Shown here: piece by piece, positions 32,709 to 41,275 of the stretch
Layout of the letters: every line of letters starts with the position of its first letter
How positions within the stretch are numbered: the stretch's first letter is position 1
Assembly: GCF_013374115.1 (NCBI RefSeq)
Contig: NZ_AP022673.1
Location: 1,640,501-1,704,500, forward strand
Source: Sphingomonas sp. HMP9
GTDB taxonomy: Bacteria > Pseudomonadota > Alphaproteobacteria > Sphingomonadales > Sphingomonadaceae
DNA: 64,000 nucleotides
Direction of reading: 5' to 3'
Program-made: the position numbers and the translations under genes
Notes under the pieces: model-generated
The model's database searches: none
Seen by the model: only the letters and a program-made list of their open reading frames with translations
What the model was told of the DNA's origin: nothing

Positions 32709-34025
32709 ATGGCGAGCACGAACATGCCTGAGGTGGGCGCGGGCGCCGGGATCGCGACCGGCGATGCCGGCATAGGTGGTAAGATCGGCCGGTATCGCTG
32801 GCTGATCTGCAGCCTGTTATTCGCCGCGACCGCGATCAACTACGTCGACCGCCAGATGATCGGCGTGCTAAAGCCGACCATCTCCGCCGAACTCGGCTGG
32901 AACGAGACGACCTATGCCGACGTCATCTTCTGGTTCCAGGCGGCCTACGCGATCGGCTATCTGAGCTTCGGCCGGATCGTCGACGTACTGGGTGCGCGGA
33001 TCGGGTATTCGGTCGCCTTTGTGATCTGGACGCTCGGCCACACGCTATGCGGGTTCGCCGGCAACGCGTTCCAGTTTTCCGCCGCGCGCGTCGTGCTCGG
33101 CCTGGGCGAGGCGGGCAATTTCCCCGCGGGCATCAAGGCGGTCTCGGAGTGGTTTCCCGCCAAGGAACGCGCGTTCGCGACCGGCGTGTTCAACGCAGGC
33201 GCGAATATCGGCGCGGTCATCACGCCGCTAATCGTCCCGATCATCACGATCGCGTTCGGCTGGCGAATGGCGTTCATCATCACCGGTGCGATCAGCCTGA
33301 TATGGCTGGTCGCGTGGATCGCGATCTATCGCCGCCCCCGCGAAGTGGCGAAGCTCTCACCCGCCGAACTCGCGCATATCGAGAGCGACCCGGCCGATCC
33401 GGCAAAGAAGATCGGCTGGCTCAAGCTGCTCGGCTACCGCGAGACCTGGGCCTATGCTTTGGGCAAGTTCCTGATCGATCCGATCTGGTGGCTGTTCCTG
33501 TTCTGGACCCCCGACTTCCTCGCCAAGACCTATCATCTCGACCTCAAAAGCTTCGGCCCGCCGCTGGTTGCGATCTATCTGCTGTCGGACCTGGGCAGTG
33601 TCGCCGGCGGCTGGTCGTCGTCGAAGTTGATGAAGCGTGGCCATTCGGCCAATTTCGCGCGGAAGATCACGATGCTGGCCTGCGCCTTCCTGGTCATGCC
33701 GATCTTCTTCGCGCAATATGTCGACAATCTCTGGCTGGCGGTCGGGATCGTCGGGTTGGCGACGGCGGCGCACCAGGCGTTCTCGGCGAACCTCTACACG
33801 ATCCCGTCGGACATGTTCCCGCGCGGGGCGGTGGGATCGGTGGTCGGAATAGGCGGCACGGTCGGTGCGATCGGGGGCATGATGATGGCCAAGTTCACCG
33901 GCTATATCCTGCAGACCACGGGCAGCTACACGCTGATCTTCGCGGTTGCCGGCAGCACGTATCTGATCGCGATCACCGTCGTACATCTGCTGTCGCCGCG
34001 CCTAGCGAGGGTGAACGCGGACTAG
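32709..34025 (+). CDS. exuT: Hexuronate transporter, MFS anion:cation symporter family
   Basis: 438 residues with about 12 membrane segments. The first helix and loop, YRWLICSLLFAATAINYVDRQMIGVLKP, is typical of ExuT-type hexuronate symporters; further signs are GWNETTYADVIFWFQAAYAIGY, GLGEAGNFPAGIKAVSEWFPAKERAFATGVFNAGANIGA and PSDMFPRGAVGSVVGIGG. It brings galacturonate or glucuronate through the inner membrane. AGGAGAGAGG before ATG 32709 is a strong ribosome-binding site, and the gene is 24 bases after the hydratase, so both share the site D promoter. Confidence 0.9.
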   Translation: MASTNMPEVGAGAGIATGDAGIGGKIGRYRWLICSLLFAATAINYVDRQMIGVLKPTISAELGWNETTYADVIFWFQAAYAIGYLSFGRIVDVLGARIGYSVAFVIWTLGHTLCGFAGNAFQFSAARVVLGLGEAGNFPAGIKAVSEWFPAKERAFATGVFNAGANIGAVITPLIVPIITIAFGWRMAFIITGAISLIWLVAWIAIYRRPREVAKLSPAELAHIESDPADPAKKIGWLKLLGYRETWAYALGKFLIDPIWWLFLFWTPDFLAKTYHLDLKSFGPPLVAIYLLSDLGSVAGGWSSSKLMKRGHSANFARKITMLACAFLVMPIFFAQYVDNLWLAVGIVGLATAAHQAFSANLYTIPSDMFPRGAVGSVVGIGGTVGAIGGMMMAKFTGYILQTTGSYTLIFAVAGSTYLIAITVVHLLSPRLARVNAD

Positions 34026-34038
34026 GTCCGCCCTTCCT

Positions 34039-34094
34039 TGTTCTCCCGCGAAGGCGGGAGCCCAGTCTGGGTCCTCGCCTTCGCGGGAAGACAG
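34039..34094. repeat. Inverted repeat element, second copy of the 7317-7373 family
   Basis: tgttctcccgcgaaggcggg (34039 on) pairs imperfectly with cctcgccttcgcgggaagac (34073 on). It directly follows exuT and could end that transcript before the LamG gene. Confidence 0.75.
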
Positions 34095-34156
34095 TCTTGA
34101 GACGCAGTGAGAGCTAGCCAAATCGCGCAATGCCGATTGGCCCCAAGGAGAAAGCC

Positions 34157-37100
34157 GTGAAGCGTTTCGCCACTTCGTCCGTCCTCGCATTGGCAGTCGC
34201 CAGCATCGCGCCCGCCGCCGCACAGGACGCGTTCGGGCTCCTCTTCCGCGCCTCCGCCGACAAGAGCCTCGCCGCCGACTACGCAACCGGCGACCCCGTC
34301 CCCAATTTCCGCAGCGGCGTCGACATCACGCCCGATGGCGCGATCGGCGGTGCCGCACGCTGGGCCGACGACGGCTATGTCGCCTGGAAAGCCCCCGGCA
34401 ACATCCGCGCCGACCGCGGCACGCTTGCCTTCTTCTGGCGGTCCCGCACCCCCGTCGGCGAAGCGCCGTTCGTGATCTTCCGCACCGGGTTCGCCGACCA
34501 TTCGAGCTGGGACATGGCGTTCCTGCGGATCGACTGGAACGGCCACGGCTTCGACGCCTTCGTCACCGATGCGAACCTGTCGCGCATCCGCGTGTCATGG
34601 ACGATACCGCAAGCGCAGACCGCCGACGCCTGGTCGCACATCGCCTTCGCCTGGGATGAAACCGTCGGCGTGCAACTCTTCGTCAACGGCACGCTGGTCG
34701 CCCGGAAGGATCAGAAGGCGGACCTCGACAGCGGCCTCGACCAGTTCGGTCTCGCCGGCCGCGTGATGTCCCCGCACCAGGTCCAGAGCCGCTACAATTT
34801 CATGCGCGGGTCCGACCTCGACGAGATCCGTGTCTACGACCACATGCTCGCTGTGGTCGATGTCGCAGCGCTCGCCGGCAAGCGCGAACCTTCCCCCGCG
34901 CCCGCATCCGACCCCGCCGCCAAACGCACCGCATGGCTCCACCGCTACGGCTGGGACAAGGCCGCCCCGCCCGTCCTCGACGCCCCCGTAACCCGCGTTC
35001 GAAAGGTCGAATTCGCCGACGCGAAGGATCTCAAGCAATGGATGTGGAAAGGCGTGGACGGCATTGCCGAAACGACCTGGCCCGGCGTCTACAACCGCTC
35101 CCGCCTGCCCGGCCGCGACGATTATTTCGAGCTGCCCGACTGGAATACCTATGTCGAAGGCGGCAAACGCTATGATTTGACGATTCCGCCCGGCGAACGC
35201 GTCAACCGCGTCGAAATTCGCGGCGCAGCATATGGACGCCTAGACTGGAGCAGCGGCGGCAAGACCTCGCTAATCGCCACCCGCCCGCAAGGCCCAGTCC
35301 GGACCGTCGACCAGTTCGCCCCTCGCACCGGCGGTACGCTGAGCTTCACGAACACGATGCAGGAGCAACCGATCCAGGAACTCTGGGCCTATGACATCGG
35401 CGAGGGCACTGAACCCGCGGGCAGTTTCAAGCTGTCCTACACCATCGATGCCGCTGCCTCCCCCAATCTGGCCGCGCTCGCTCCCCTCAACACCTACATC
35501 GCCGGCCGGTTCGCGCCCGACGAGCGCAGCAGTGTCGTCGCGATGCCCGCCGCCGGCCTCAAGGCCGCCGTCGGCGCTGGCACAGGCGGCGCATCCGGCG
35601 CCCCCGTCCGCCACAAGGATGCCGCCCCGATCGTCCATATCCTGATCCCGGCAAGCTTCGGTGACGCCCTGCCCGACCGCCCGCTCGCCCGCGCCTTCGA
35701 CTATGGTTGGCAGAATCTCAATGACGGCCTCGACGGTATCGCCATCGACATCCCCGCGCTGAAAACCAGGCCCAACGCCGCCGGCCTGATCGCGCTGAAC
35801 ATCCGCGTGAAGGACCCGATCTGGCCCGGTCGCGACATGATCGACCTCTCCGTCTCGGTCCGACCCAACGAAGCGCGCACGATATGGCTCGACCTGCGCG
35901 ACCGCGTCCTTCCGAACGACAGCCTCTATCTGACGATCGCCAGCGCCGCGCCCGACTTCGACGCCGCCGCGCTCGACGGCGCCAAGATCCGTCTCGTCTT
36001 CAAAGCCCGCGCCGCCGCCCTGCCCGAACACATCGCCGACCGCATGGCACAGGTGAAGGACAATTGGGGCTTCCTGGTCGAGGAACACACCGCGTCCAAG
36101 CGCGCCGGCCTCTACCAGCGCCTCTTCGCCGACATCTCGGACCTGCTTCGTGTCGACCCGGACAATGCGCGGGCCCGTGCCTATTGGGCGGACATCAATT
36201 ATCGCCCCGAGAACCTGCCCACCTTCGTGCAGCCCGTCCCGCCCGCAGGCGTGCCGCTCTGGGCCTTCCGCCAACTCGAAGACCTGAAACGCGTCCGCCA
36301 GTTCGTCACCTGGTGGATCGACGAGCGCCAGGTCCCGTACGGCGATTTCGGCGGAGGCCTTTCCGACGACACCGACCTGACCCAGCAATGGCCCGGCCTC
36401 GCGCTGATGGGTGTCGAGCCCGACAAGATCAACGCCTCGCTCCGCGCGCTGTCGGACGCGGTCTACAAGAACGGCATGATCGTGAACGGCCTCGGCTATA
36501 TCACCGCCGACGAGCTCCACGCGTACGAAGAGGGCCTGAACAGCAACGCCGAGCGCCTCTATCTCAACTGGGGCGAGCCGAAGGCGGTCGAGCGCCTGAT
36601 GGACACCACGCGCGCCCTCCAGACCGTCATCCTCAGGAACCCCGCCGGCCACCTGCACTTCGCCAGCAACTGGTATGGCGGCCGCAAGATGTACCGCGAG
36701 GGCGCGTGGGAATGGCAGAAACCCTATGCCTTCACCGTCATGCATGGTCCGATGCTGGTCGGTCTCTACAATGCCAATCCCCTCGCCCGAGGCCTGGTCA
36801 CAGGCGTGATCGATGGCTGGATGGCGCATGGCAAACAAGCCCCCGACGGCAACTGGAGCTATCCCAACGAGATCAACTGGCGCACCGATGCCGAGCGAAC
36901 CGGCGACGGCGGCGGCATCACCACGTCGTTGCAGGCGAGCTGGGCCGCGTGGCGCTATACCGGCGATGCGAAATACCTCCGCCCGATCGACGCGCGCCTC
37001 GCCAAGGCCGGCCCTGGCGCGCTTGCCGAGTTCAACGAGAACGCCTTCGATGCACTCCCCGGCGGCGCAGCGGCGCGCACGAAACTGGCGGCGAGCAAGT

Positions 37101-37957
37101 CCGGAGACCCGTTCGCGCGCTACACCGCCTGGGCCGCAACGGGCGACACCGCGCCGCTCGAGTCACTCCACGCCGACGCGATCGCCGACAAGGCGCAACA
37201 CATGGACATGTACACCGAGGGACATTGGTGGAGCGACCGCGTCGACCAGCCCAGCGAGATCCTGCAACGCGAACGCCTCGGCGGCATCGCGCTGCGCCGC
37301 AACCAGAGCTGGCCCGGCAACACCGTGAGCTGGCGCTTCGCCGAACCGGGCGCGGCAGAGCGCGTCGCGATCCTGCTGCCGGGTACTACCCCGACTAAGT
37401 TCCGCGTGATCGCGTACAACACCACCGATCACGCCCAGCATGCGACGATGTCGACCTGGACCGTCACCGCAGGCCGCTGGTCGATGCAGGCGTCGAGCAG
37501 CGCCGACGGCGGCAAGACGGTCGCGCCGATCGGCGGAGCGCAGGCCATGACGCTCGAACGCAGCGCTGCCACCGACGTCGCGTTCGCACCCGGCACGACG
37601 GTGCTCGACTTCGCCTTGGTCGAGGCCGGCGCTTCCGTGGACGAGCGCGCCGACCTCGGCATCGGTACGGACGACGTGGTCGTGAAGGCGCGCAGCGTCG
37701 CCGTTACGGTACACAGCCTTGGCGCGAAGGCCGCGCAAGGCGGCCGCGCGGACCTGGTCGACGCGACGGGCAAGGTCGTTGCCACCACGAGCCTCCCCCC
37801 GCTAGCCGCTCCGCTCGATCTTCGGCCCAAAGTCGCGACGGTGAAGCTGACGGTCCCGACGCGCGTCGATCCCGCAACGCTGACCGTCCACGTCGCGCTC
37901 GCCGATGACGAGCCGGAGATCACCCAAGCCAATAACCGCGTGGCATTGCCCCGATGA
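34157..37957 (+). CDS. Large secreted LamG-domain protein of unknown catalytic type
   Basis: 1266 residues from GTG 34157, which has AAGGAG 8 bases upstream. The signal peptide is KRFATSSVLALAVASIAPAAAQ. Residues about 25-235 look like a concanavalin A/LamG jelly roll (GTLAFFWRSRTPVGEAPFVIFRT, DAWSHIAFAWDETVGVQLFVNGTLV, DEIRVYDHML). The middle (about 250-640) appears beta-rich. The part from about 640 to 1010 is helical and contains FGGGLSDDTDLTQQWPG, HLHFASNWYGGRKMYREGAWEW and DGNWSYPNEINWRT, which suggests an alpha/alpha-toroid as in polysaccharide lyases and glycosidases. The C-terminus is beta-rich (CARDB-like: LTVHVALADDEPEITQANNRV). No known catalytic family is identified. The location just after exuT suggests a carbohydrate-active role. 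Confidence 0.7.
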   Translation: MKRFATSSVLALAVASIAPAAAQDAFGLLFRASADKSLAADYATGDPVPNFRSGVDITPDGAIGGAARWADDGYVAWKAPGNIRADRGTLAFFWRSRTPVGEAPFVIFRTGFADHSSWDMAFLRIDWNGHGFDAFVTDANLSRIRVSWTIPQAQTADAWSHIAFAWDETVGVQLFVNGTLVARKDQKADLDSGLDQFGLAGRVMSPHQVQSRYNFMRGSDLDEIRVYDHMLAVVDVAALAGKREPSPAPASDPAAKRTAWLHRYGWDKAAPPVLDAPVTRVRKVEFADAKDLKQWMWKGVDGIAETTWPGVYNRSRLPGRDDYFELPDWNTYVEGGKRYDLTIPPGERVNRVEIRGAAYGRLDWSSGGKTSLIATRPQGPVRTVDQFAPRTGGTLSFTNTMQEQPIQELWAYDIGEGTEPAGSFKLSYTIDAAASPNLAALAPLNTYIAGRFAPDERSSVVAMPAAGLKAAVGAGTGGASGAPVRHKDAAPIVHILIPASFGDALPDRPLARAFDYGWQNLNDGLDGIAIDIPALKTRPNAAGLIALNIRVKDPIWPGRDMIDLSVSVRPNEARTIWLDLRDRVLPNDSLYLTIASAAPDFDAAALDGAKIRLVFKARAAALPEHIADRMAQVKDNWGFLVEEHTASKRAGLYQRLFADISDLLRVDPDNARARAYWADINYRPENLPTFVQPVPPAGVPLWAFRQLEDLKRVRQFVTWWIDERQVPYGDFGGGLSDDTDLTQQWPGLALMGVEPDKINASLRALSDAVYKNGMIVNGLGYITADELHAYEEGLNSNAERLYLNWGEPKAVERLMDTTRALQTVILRNPAGHLHFASNWYGGRKMYREGAWEWQKPYAFTVMHGPMLVGLYNANPLARGLVTGVIDGWMAHGKQAPDGNWSYPNEINWRTDAERTGDGGGITTSLQASWAAWRYTGDAKYLRPIDARLAKAGPGALAEFNENAFDALPGGAAARTKLAASKSGDPFARYTAWAATGDTAPLESLHADAIADKAQHMDMYTEGHWWSDRVDQPSEILQRERLGGIALRRNQSWPGNTVSWRFAEPGAAERVAILLPGTTPTKFRVIAYNTTDHAQHATMSTWTVTAGRWSMQASSSADGGKTVAPIGGAQAMTLERSAATDVAFAPGTTVLDFALVEAGASVDERADLGIGTDDVVVKARSVAVTVHSLGAKAAQGGRADLVDATGKVVATTSLPPLAAPLDLRPKVATVKLTVPTRVDPATLTVHVALADDEPEITQANNRVALPR

Positions 37958-38003
37958 TGCTCCCCCCGCCTCGCGCCGTCTCCGCGGCCTCTCCCCAAAC
38001 CGT

Positions 38004-38070
38004 CCGTTCCGAGCGAAGTCGAAGCACCGCCTCATGGGACACCCCCTTCGACTTCACGCAGGGCGAACGG
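38004..38070. repeat. Inverted repeat element (ccgttc...gaagtcgaag type)
   Basis: ccgttccgagcgaagtcgaa (38004 on) is mirrored by ttcgacttcacgcagggcga...acgg ending at 38070. A distinct palindrome family from the others in the window, between the LamG gene and the DUF885 gene. Confidence 0.7.
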
Positions 38071-38111
38071 CAAGCGGGCGCGTTCGTTCGGCGCCGACGG
38101 AAGCGTGGCCA

Positions 38112-39554
38112 ATGACCCAAACCCGGAGAACCATACTCATCGGGCTGACAACATCCGCCTTTGTCCCCGCAACGATCCGCGCCCAATCCACCACGCCGAT
38201 ACGCCAAGCCCTCGATGCAGCCGCGGCAACCGATCCGGACGAAGCGCTTCGCCTGCTCGCCCCCTTCGACGCCCATTCCCTGCAACCGAGCGACGGCCTC
38301 CACCTGACCACGGCGCGCGCGGGTCTCGCGATCGACGCGGCTATCGCCCGGTCCTCGTTCGGCCGCACCGGACGCAGCCCCTACCGCGTGACTCCCACGA
38401 CCGGTGCCTGGAAGGCGGCACATCCCGATGCGACCAGGATAGACGCGGACACCGCCGCGATCCTCGCCGACGCAGCAGCGGGTATAGTCCTTCCCCGCCT
38501 GTCTCTCGGCCGCACGCTCGACGCTCTTCGAGCCGCCCCCGCAAACCCCGCAATCGACCGGCAGATCGCCGCACTAGAAAGTCTTCGCGACACCGCCCCT
38601 TCCGCGCCCGGGGTCGGACGGTTGCCGGGCGGCGCGGACTGGTACGCGCTGCAACTTCAACGCTCGCTGGGCGCCATGACGCCAGCCTATGCCGAACGCC
38701 GGCTCTTCCTCGAACTGCGCCGCCTTCACGCCCGCGCTGCGCATCTGTTCGACCAGATCGGTGCGTCCAAGGGTACGATCGCGGCACGCTACGCCAAACT
38801 CTGGCGCGAGGCGCGCTTCCTCTACCCCGACACCGACGCTGGCCGGACCGAGGCCATCACCGACATGAACCGCATGCTCGCCGCCGCGCGCGCCAATATC
38901 CTGGCCGCGTTCGGCCAACTCCCGCCCTGGTGCCTGAACGCCAGCGCCCGCGCGCTGTCCCAGCAAGACATCGCTATCGGTCGCAGCGGCTATCGCGAGC
39001 TCCCGACCCCGACCCGCCCCGGCGCCTATGTCGTCGACCTCAAGGACATCCGCCGACGTCCCCGCTGGACGCTGCCGAGCGTCGTGGCGCACGAGTTGCT
39101 CCCCGGCCACATGATCCAGCTCGGCCTGGAAAGTGCCGCCCCGCCTCACCCGCTCCGTATCGAATATGCGTCGTCCTTCGTCGAAGGCTGGGGGATCTAC
39201 GCCGAGCAACTCGCGGAGAAAGCCGGCGCCTATGCCGACCCGTATGACGCGCTCGGCCACACCCATTGGCTCCTGTTCCGCGTCGCCCGCGCGCTCGTCG
39301 ATCTCGGTATCCACCTGCACGGTTGGTCGATCGAGCAAGCCCGCGACTGCCTTGCCGAATGGCAAGGTGAACCCGCCTATTTCGCGCCGTTCGACATCGA
39401 ACTCGCGCGGATCCCCCTCGAACCGGGCACGCGCGTTGCAGAGGCGATGGCCTGGCTGGCAATGGCCGACAACAGCCGCAACAGATCGTCGGCCGCCTAT
39501 CATCGCAGCCTATTGCTCCTGGGGCGAAAGCGAATTCCATCGTCGTACGCATAG
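38112..39554 (+). CDS. DUF885-family putative metallohydrolase
   Basis: 480 residues. The N-terminus TQTRRTILIGLTTSAFVPATIRAQ is a twin-arginine-like export signal. The zinc-site-like motif AHELLPGHMIQ (HExxPGH) and the downstream SSFVEGWGIYAEQLAEKAG define the DUF885 family, which resembles gluzincin/M32-like metallopeptidases. Other conserved parts are GGADWYALQLQRSLG and FDIELARIPLEPG. Presumably a periplasmic peptidase or related hydrolase; substrate unknown. The protein is about 100 residues shorter than many DUF885 members. It lies 154 bases after the LamG gene, separated from it by an inverted repeat. Confidence 0.82.
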   Translation: MTQTRRTILIGLTTSAFVPATIRAQSTTPIRQALDAAAATDPDEALRLLAPFDAHSLQPSDGLHLTTARAGLAIDAAIARSSFGRTGRSPYRVTPTTGAWKAAHPDATRIDADTAAILADAAAGIVLPRLSLGRTLDALRAAPANPAIDRQIAALESLRDTAPSAPGVGRLPGGADWYALQLQRSLGAMTPAYAERRLFLELRRLHARAAHLFDQIGASKGTIAARYAKLWREARFLYPDTDAGRTEAITDMNRMLAAARANILAAFGQLPPWCLNASARALSQQDIAIGRSGYRELPTPTRPGAYVVDLKDIRRRPRWTLPSVVAHELLPGHMIQLGLESAAPPHPLRIEYASSFVEGWGIYAEQLAEKAGAYADPYDALGHTHWLLFRVARALVDLGIHLHGWSIEQARDCLAEWQGEPAYFAPFDIELARIPLEPGTRVAEAMAWLAMADNSRNRSSAAYHRSLLLLGRKRIPSSYA

Positions 39555-39746
39555 ATTCGAAACGACCCGAACCTACCCTATGATGGATCATACCAGTTCG
39601 TCTTGAATGCTGTCATAGCGTCTGAACGCCGGACAAGATGGCGTTCATGAGACGGGCGCAGGGTGGGGTCAGGCCGCCCCTGGTGTCACCGATCCGTCCC
39701 TGCGACGTCATCAAACTGTACCCGCATGCCCATACCGGGTGGGCGG

Positions 39747-40253
39747 ATGACGACGTCCGATCTTATGACGACCGATGCGGGACCCAGTCGCCTGTGGGCG
39801 GGGTGGTCGCGGTTGCGCGCGCAGGTCGAGCGGATGACGCGGCGGGCTGATGGCGAGGACCTGCTCCACGATGCCTATGTCAGCATGGCGGGGCTGGCGA
39901 GCGCCCCGCGCAACGACGAGGCGTTCCTGGTCCATGCCGCGGTCAACCGGGGTCGCGATGCGTTTCGCCGGGAGGCGGTGCGCGGGGCGTGCGAACCGGT
40001 CGAGGCGATCGACTGGTTGCGCGATCCCGCCCCGATCCAGGACGAGGTGATGATCGCCAGCGCGCGGCTAGCACGGGTCCGCGAGGGCATCGACCGGCTG
40101 ACGCCCAGGACCCGCGAGATATTTCTGATGCAGCGGCTCGACGGGTATAAATACCGCGAGATTGCCGAGCGGCTGGACATCAGCCAAAGCGCGGTCGAAA
40201 AGCACATGGCCAAGGCAATGACCTTCTTGGCCGATTGGACGGAGGGTTGGTAA
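39747..40253 (+). CDS. FecI-type ECF sigma factor
   Basis: 168 residues. Sigma region 2 is around 30-75 (MTRRADGEDLLHDAYVSMAGL), and region 4 is around 105-160 with the helix-turn-helix LTPRTREIFLMQRLDGYKYREIAERLDISQSAVEKHMAKAM, the FecI signature. ATG 39747 is the first with a fitting context (GGCGG 5' of it); longer frames have no support. It is followed directly by a FecR-type gene and a receptor with a signalling domain, so it most likely responds to a ligand bound at the outer membrane and transcribes the receptor and phosphatase genes. Confidence 0.9.
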   Translation: MTTSDLMTTDAGPSRLWAGWSRLRAQVERMTRRADGEDLLHDAYVSMAGLASAPRNDEAFLVHAAVNRGRDAFRREAVRGACEPVEAIDWLRDPAPIQDEVMIASARLARVREGIDRLTPRTREIFLMQRLDGYKYREIAERLDISQSAVEKHMAKAMTFLADWTEGW

Positions 40254-40261
40254 GTTTCGCG

Positions 40262-41176
40262 ATGCCCGGCCGCCGTTCCCCGAACAGCTTCGATACGCAC
40301 CGGGCAGCCAGCAACCGAACCGCGGCCGAGTGGATCGCGCGGCTCAACGCCGATGACGCCACCGCGGACGACGCGGCGGAGTTCCGGCGCTGGCTCGCCG
40401 CGAACCCCGATCATGCCGAGCGGTTCGAGCGCGCCACCGATCTGTGGGACATGGTGCCGGGGACGACGCCGTCGCGGGCGCCGGTGACGCGGCGCCGGGC
40501 GATCGCCGGGCTCGTGGCGCTGACCGCGACGACGGCAGGCGGTAGTTTCGCGTTCCAGGCGGCCTATGCGGCCACACCGTACGAGACGGGGATCGGCGAG
40601 CAGCGCCGGATCGGGTTGCAGGACGGCTCGTCGATGCTGCTCGATGCGGCGACCCGTGTACGGGTGATCGCGACGCCGACGCGGCGGCGGCTCTGGCTTG
40701 CGCGCGGTCGGGTCGACCTGACCGTGGCGCCGCTGACCATGCCGTTCACGATCGACGCGGGCGGCGGCGACATGACCGCGGCGGCTGGGCGGTTCGACCT
40801 GCGCCGCGACCGCGACGACCGGGTGGTGGTGACGGCGATCGAGGGCAGCGCGGCCGTGACGACGACCGGTGCCGCGCGGCGGCTGACCGGTGGCGAGCGT
40901 CTGCGCGAGGGCCGGATCGATCGCCCCGACCTTGCCGCGACGCAGGCCTGGACCAGCGGCCGCGCGGCGTTCCACGAGGATACGCTGACCGCGGTCGCCG
41001 AGGAAGCCAACCGCTACAGCGCGACGCGGCTGGTGATCGCCGACCCGGTGGCGGCCGAATTGCGCGTCAGCGGGATGTACCGGATGGGCGACAATGTCGC
41101 GCTGGGCCGGTCGCTCGCGGCTCTGCTCGCGTTGCGGGTGCGGACGATGGAGGGCACGGTCCTGCTCGGCGGATAA
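40262..41176 (+). CDS. FecR-type anti-sigma/sigma-regulator membrane protein
   Basis: 304 residues. The cytoplasmic N-terminal DUF4880-like part, AAEWIARLNADDATADDAAEFRRWLAANPDHAERFER, is followed by one membrane helix (about 85-110, AIAGLVALTATTAGGSFAFQAAYA). The periplasmic FecR domain contains GEQRRIGLQDGSSMLLDAATRVRV and TAAAGRFDLRRDRDDRVVVTAIEGSAAV. The C-terminus matches the STN-interacting part (NRYSATRLVIADPVAAELRVSGMY). It carries the signal from the receptor to the sigma factor. ATG 40262 is nine bases after the sigma stop; TTG starts at 40235 or 40247 are possible alternatives. Confidence 0.9.
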   Translation: MPGRRSPNSFDTHRAASNRTAAEWIARLNADDATADDAAEFRRWLAANPDHAERFERATDLWDMVPGTTPSRAPVTRRRAIAGLVALTATTAGGSFAFQAAYAATPYETGIGEQRRIGLQDGSSMLLDAATRVRVIATPTRRRLWLARGRVDLTVAPLTMPFTIDAGGGDMTAAAGRFDLRRDRDDRVVVTAIEGSAAVTTTGAARRLTGGERLREGRIDRPDLAATQAWTSGRAAFHEDTLTAVAEEANRYSATRLVIADPVAAELRVSGMYRMGDNVALGRSLAALLALRVRTMEGTVLLGG

Positions 41177-41178
41177 AT

Positions 41179-41208
41179 TTCGCCGCGGTTCGCCGCAATT
41201 CGCCGTGG
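41179..41208 (+). repeat. Three tandem 10-bp units before the STN-type receptor
   Basis: TTCGCCGCGG, TTCGCCGCAA and TTCGCCGTGG follow each other without gap (41179-41208), immediately after the FecR-like gene. The spacing of one helical turn could present three protein-binding sites on the same face upstream of the receptor. Confidence 0.6.
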
Positions 41209-41275
41209 GGGGGTGGGGTAGATCGATCCTCGCCCGTCGAGGAGGTGCGGCATCATCGCCGCCTTCCTTGGGGGG

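Noticed and set aside
39610..39627. CTGTCAT followed by weak second half before the ECF sigma gene, considered as a Pho box
   Set aside because: First half is perfect but the second half matches only at about 1-3 of 7 positions. One 7-mer is expected by chance.
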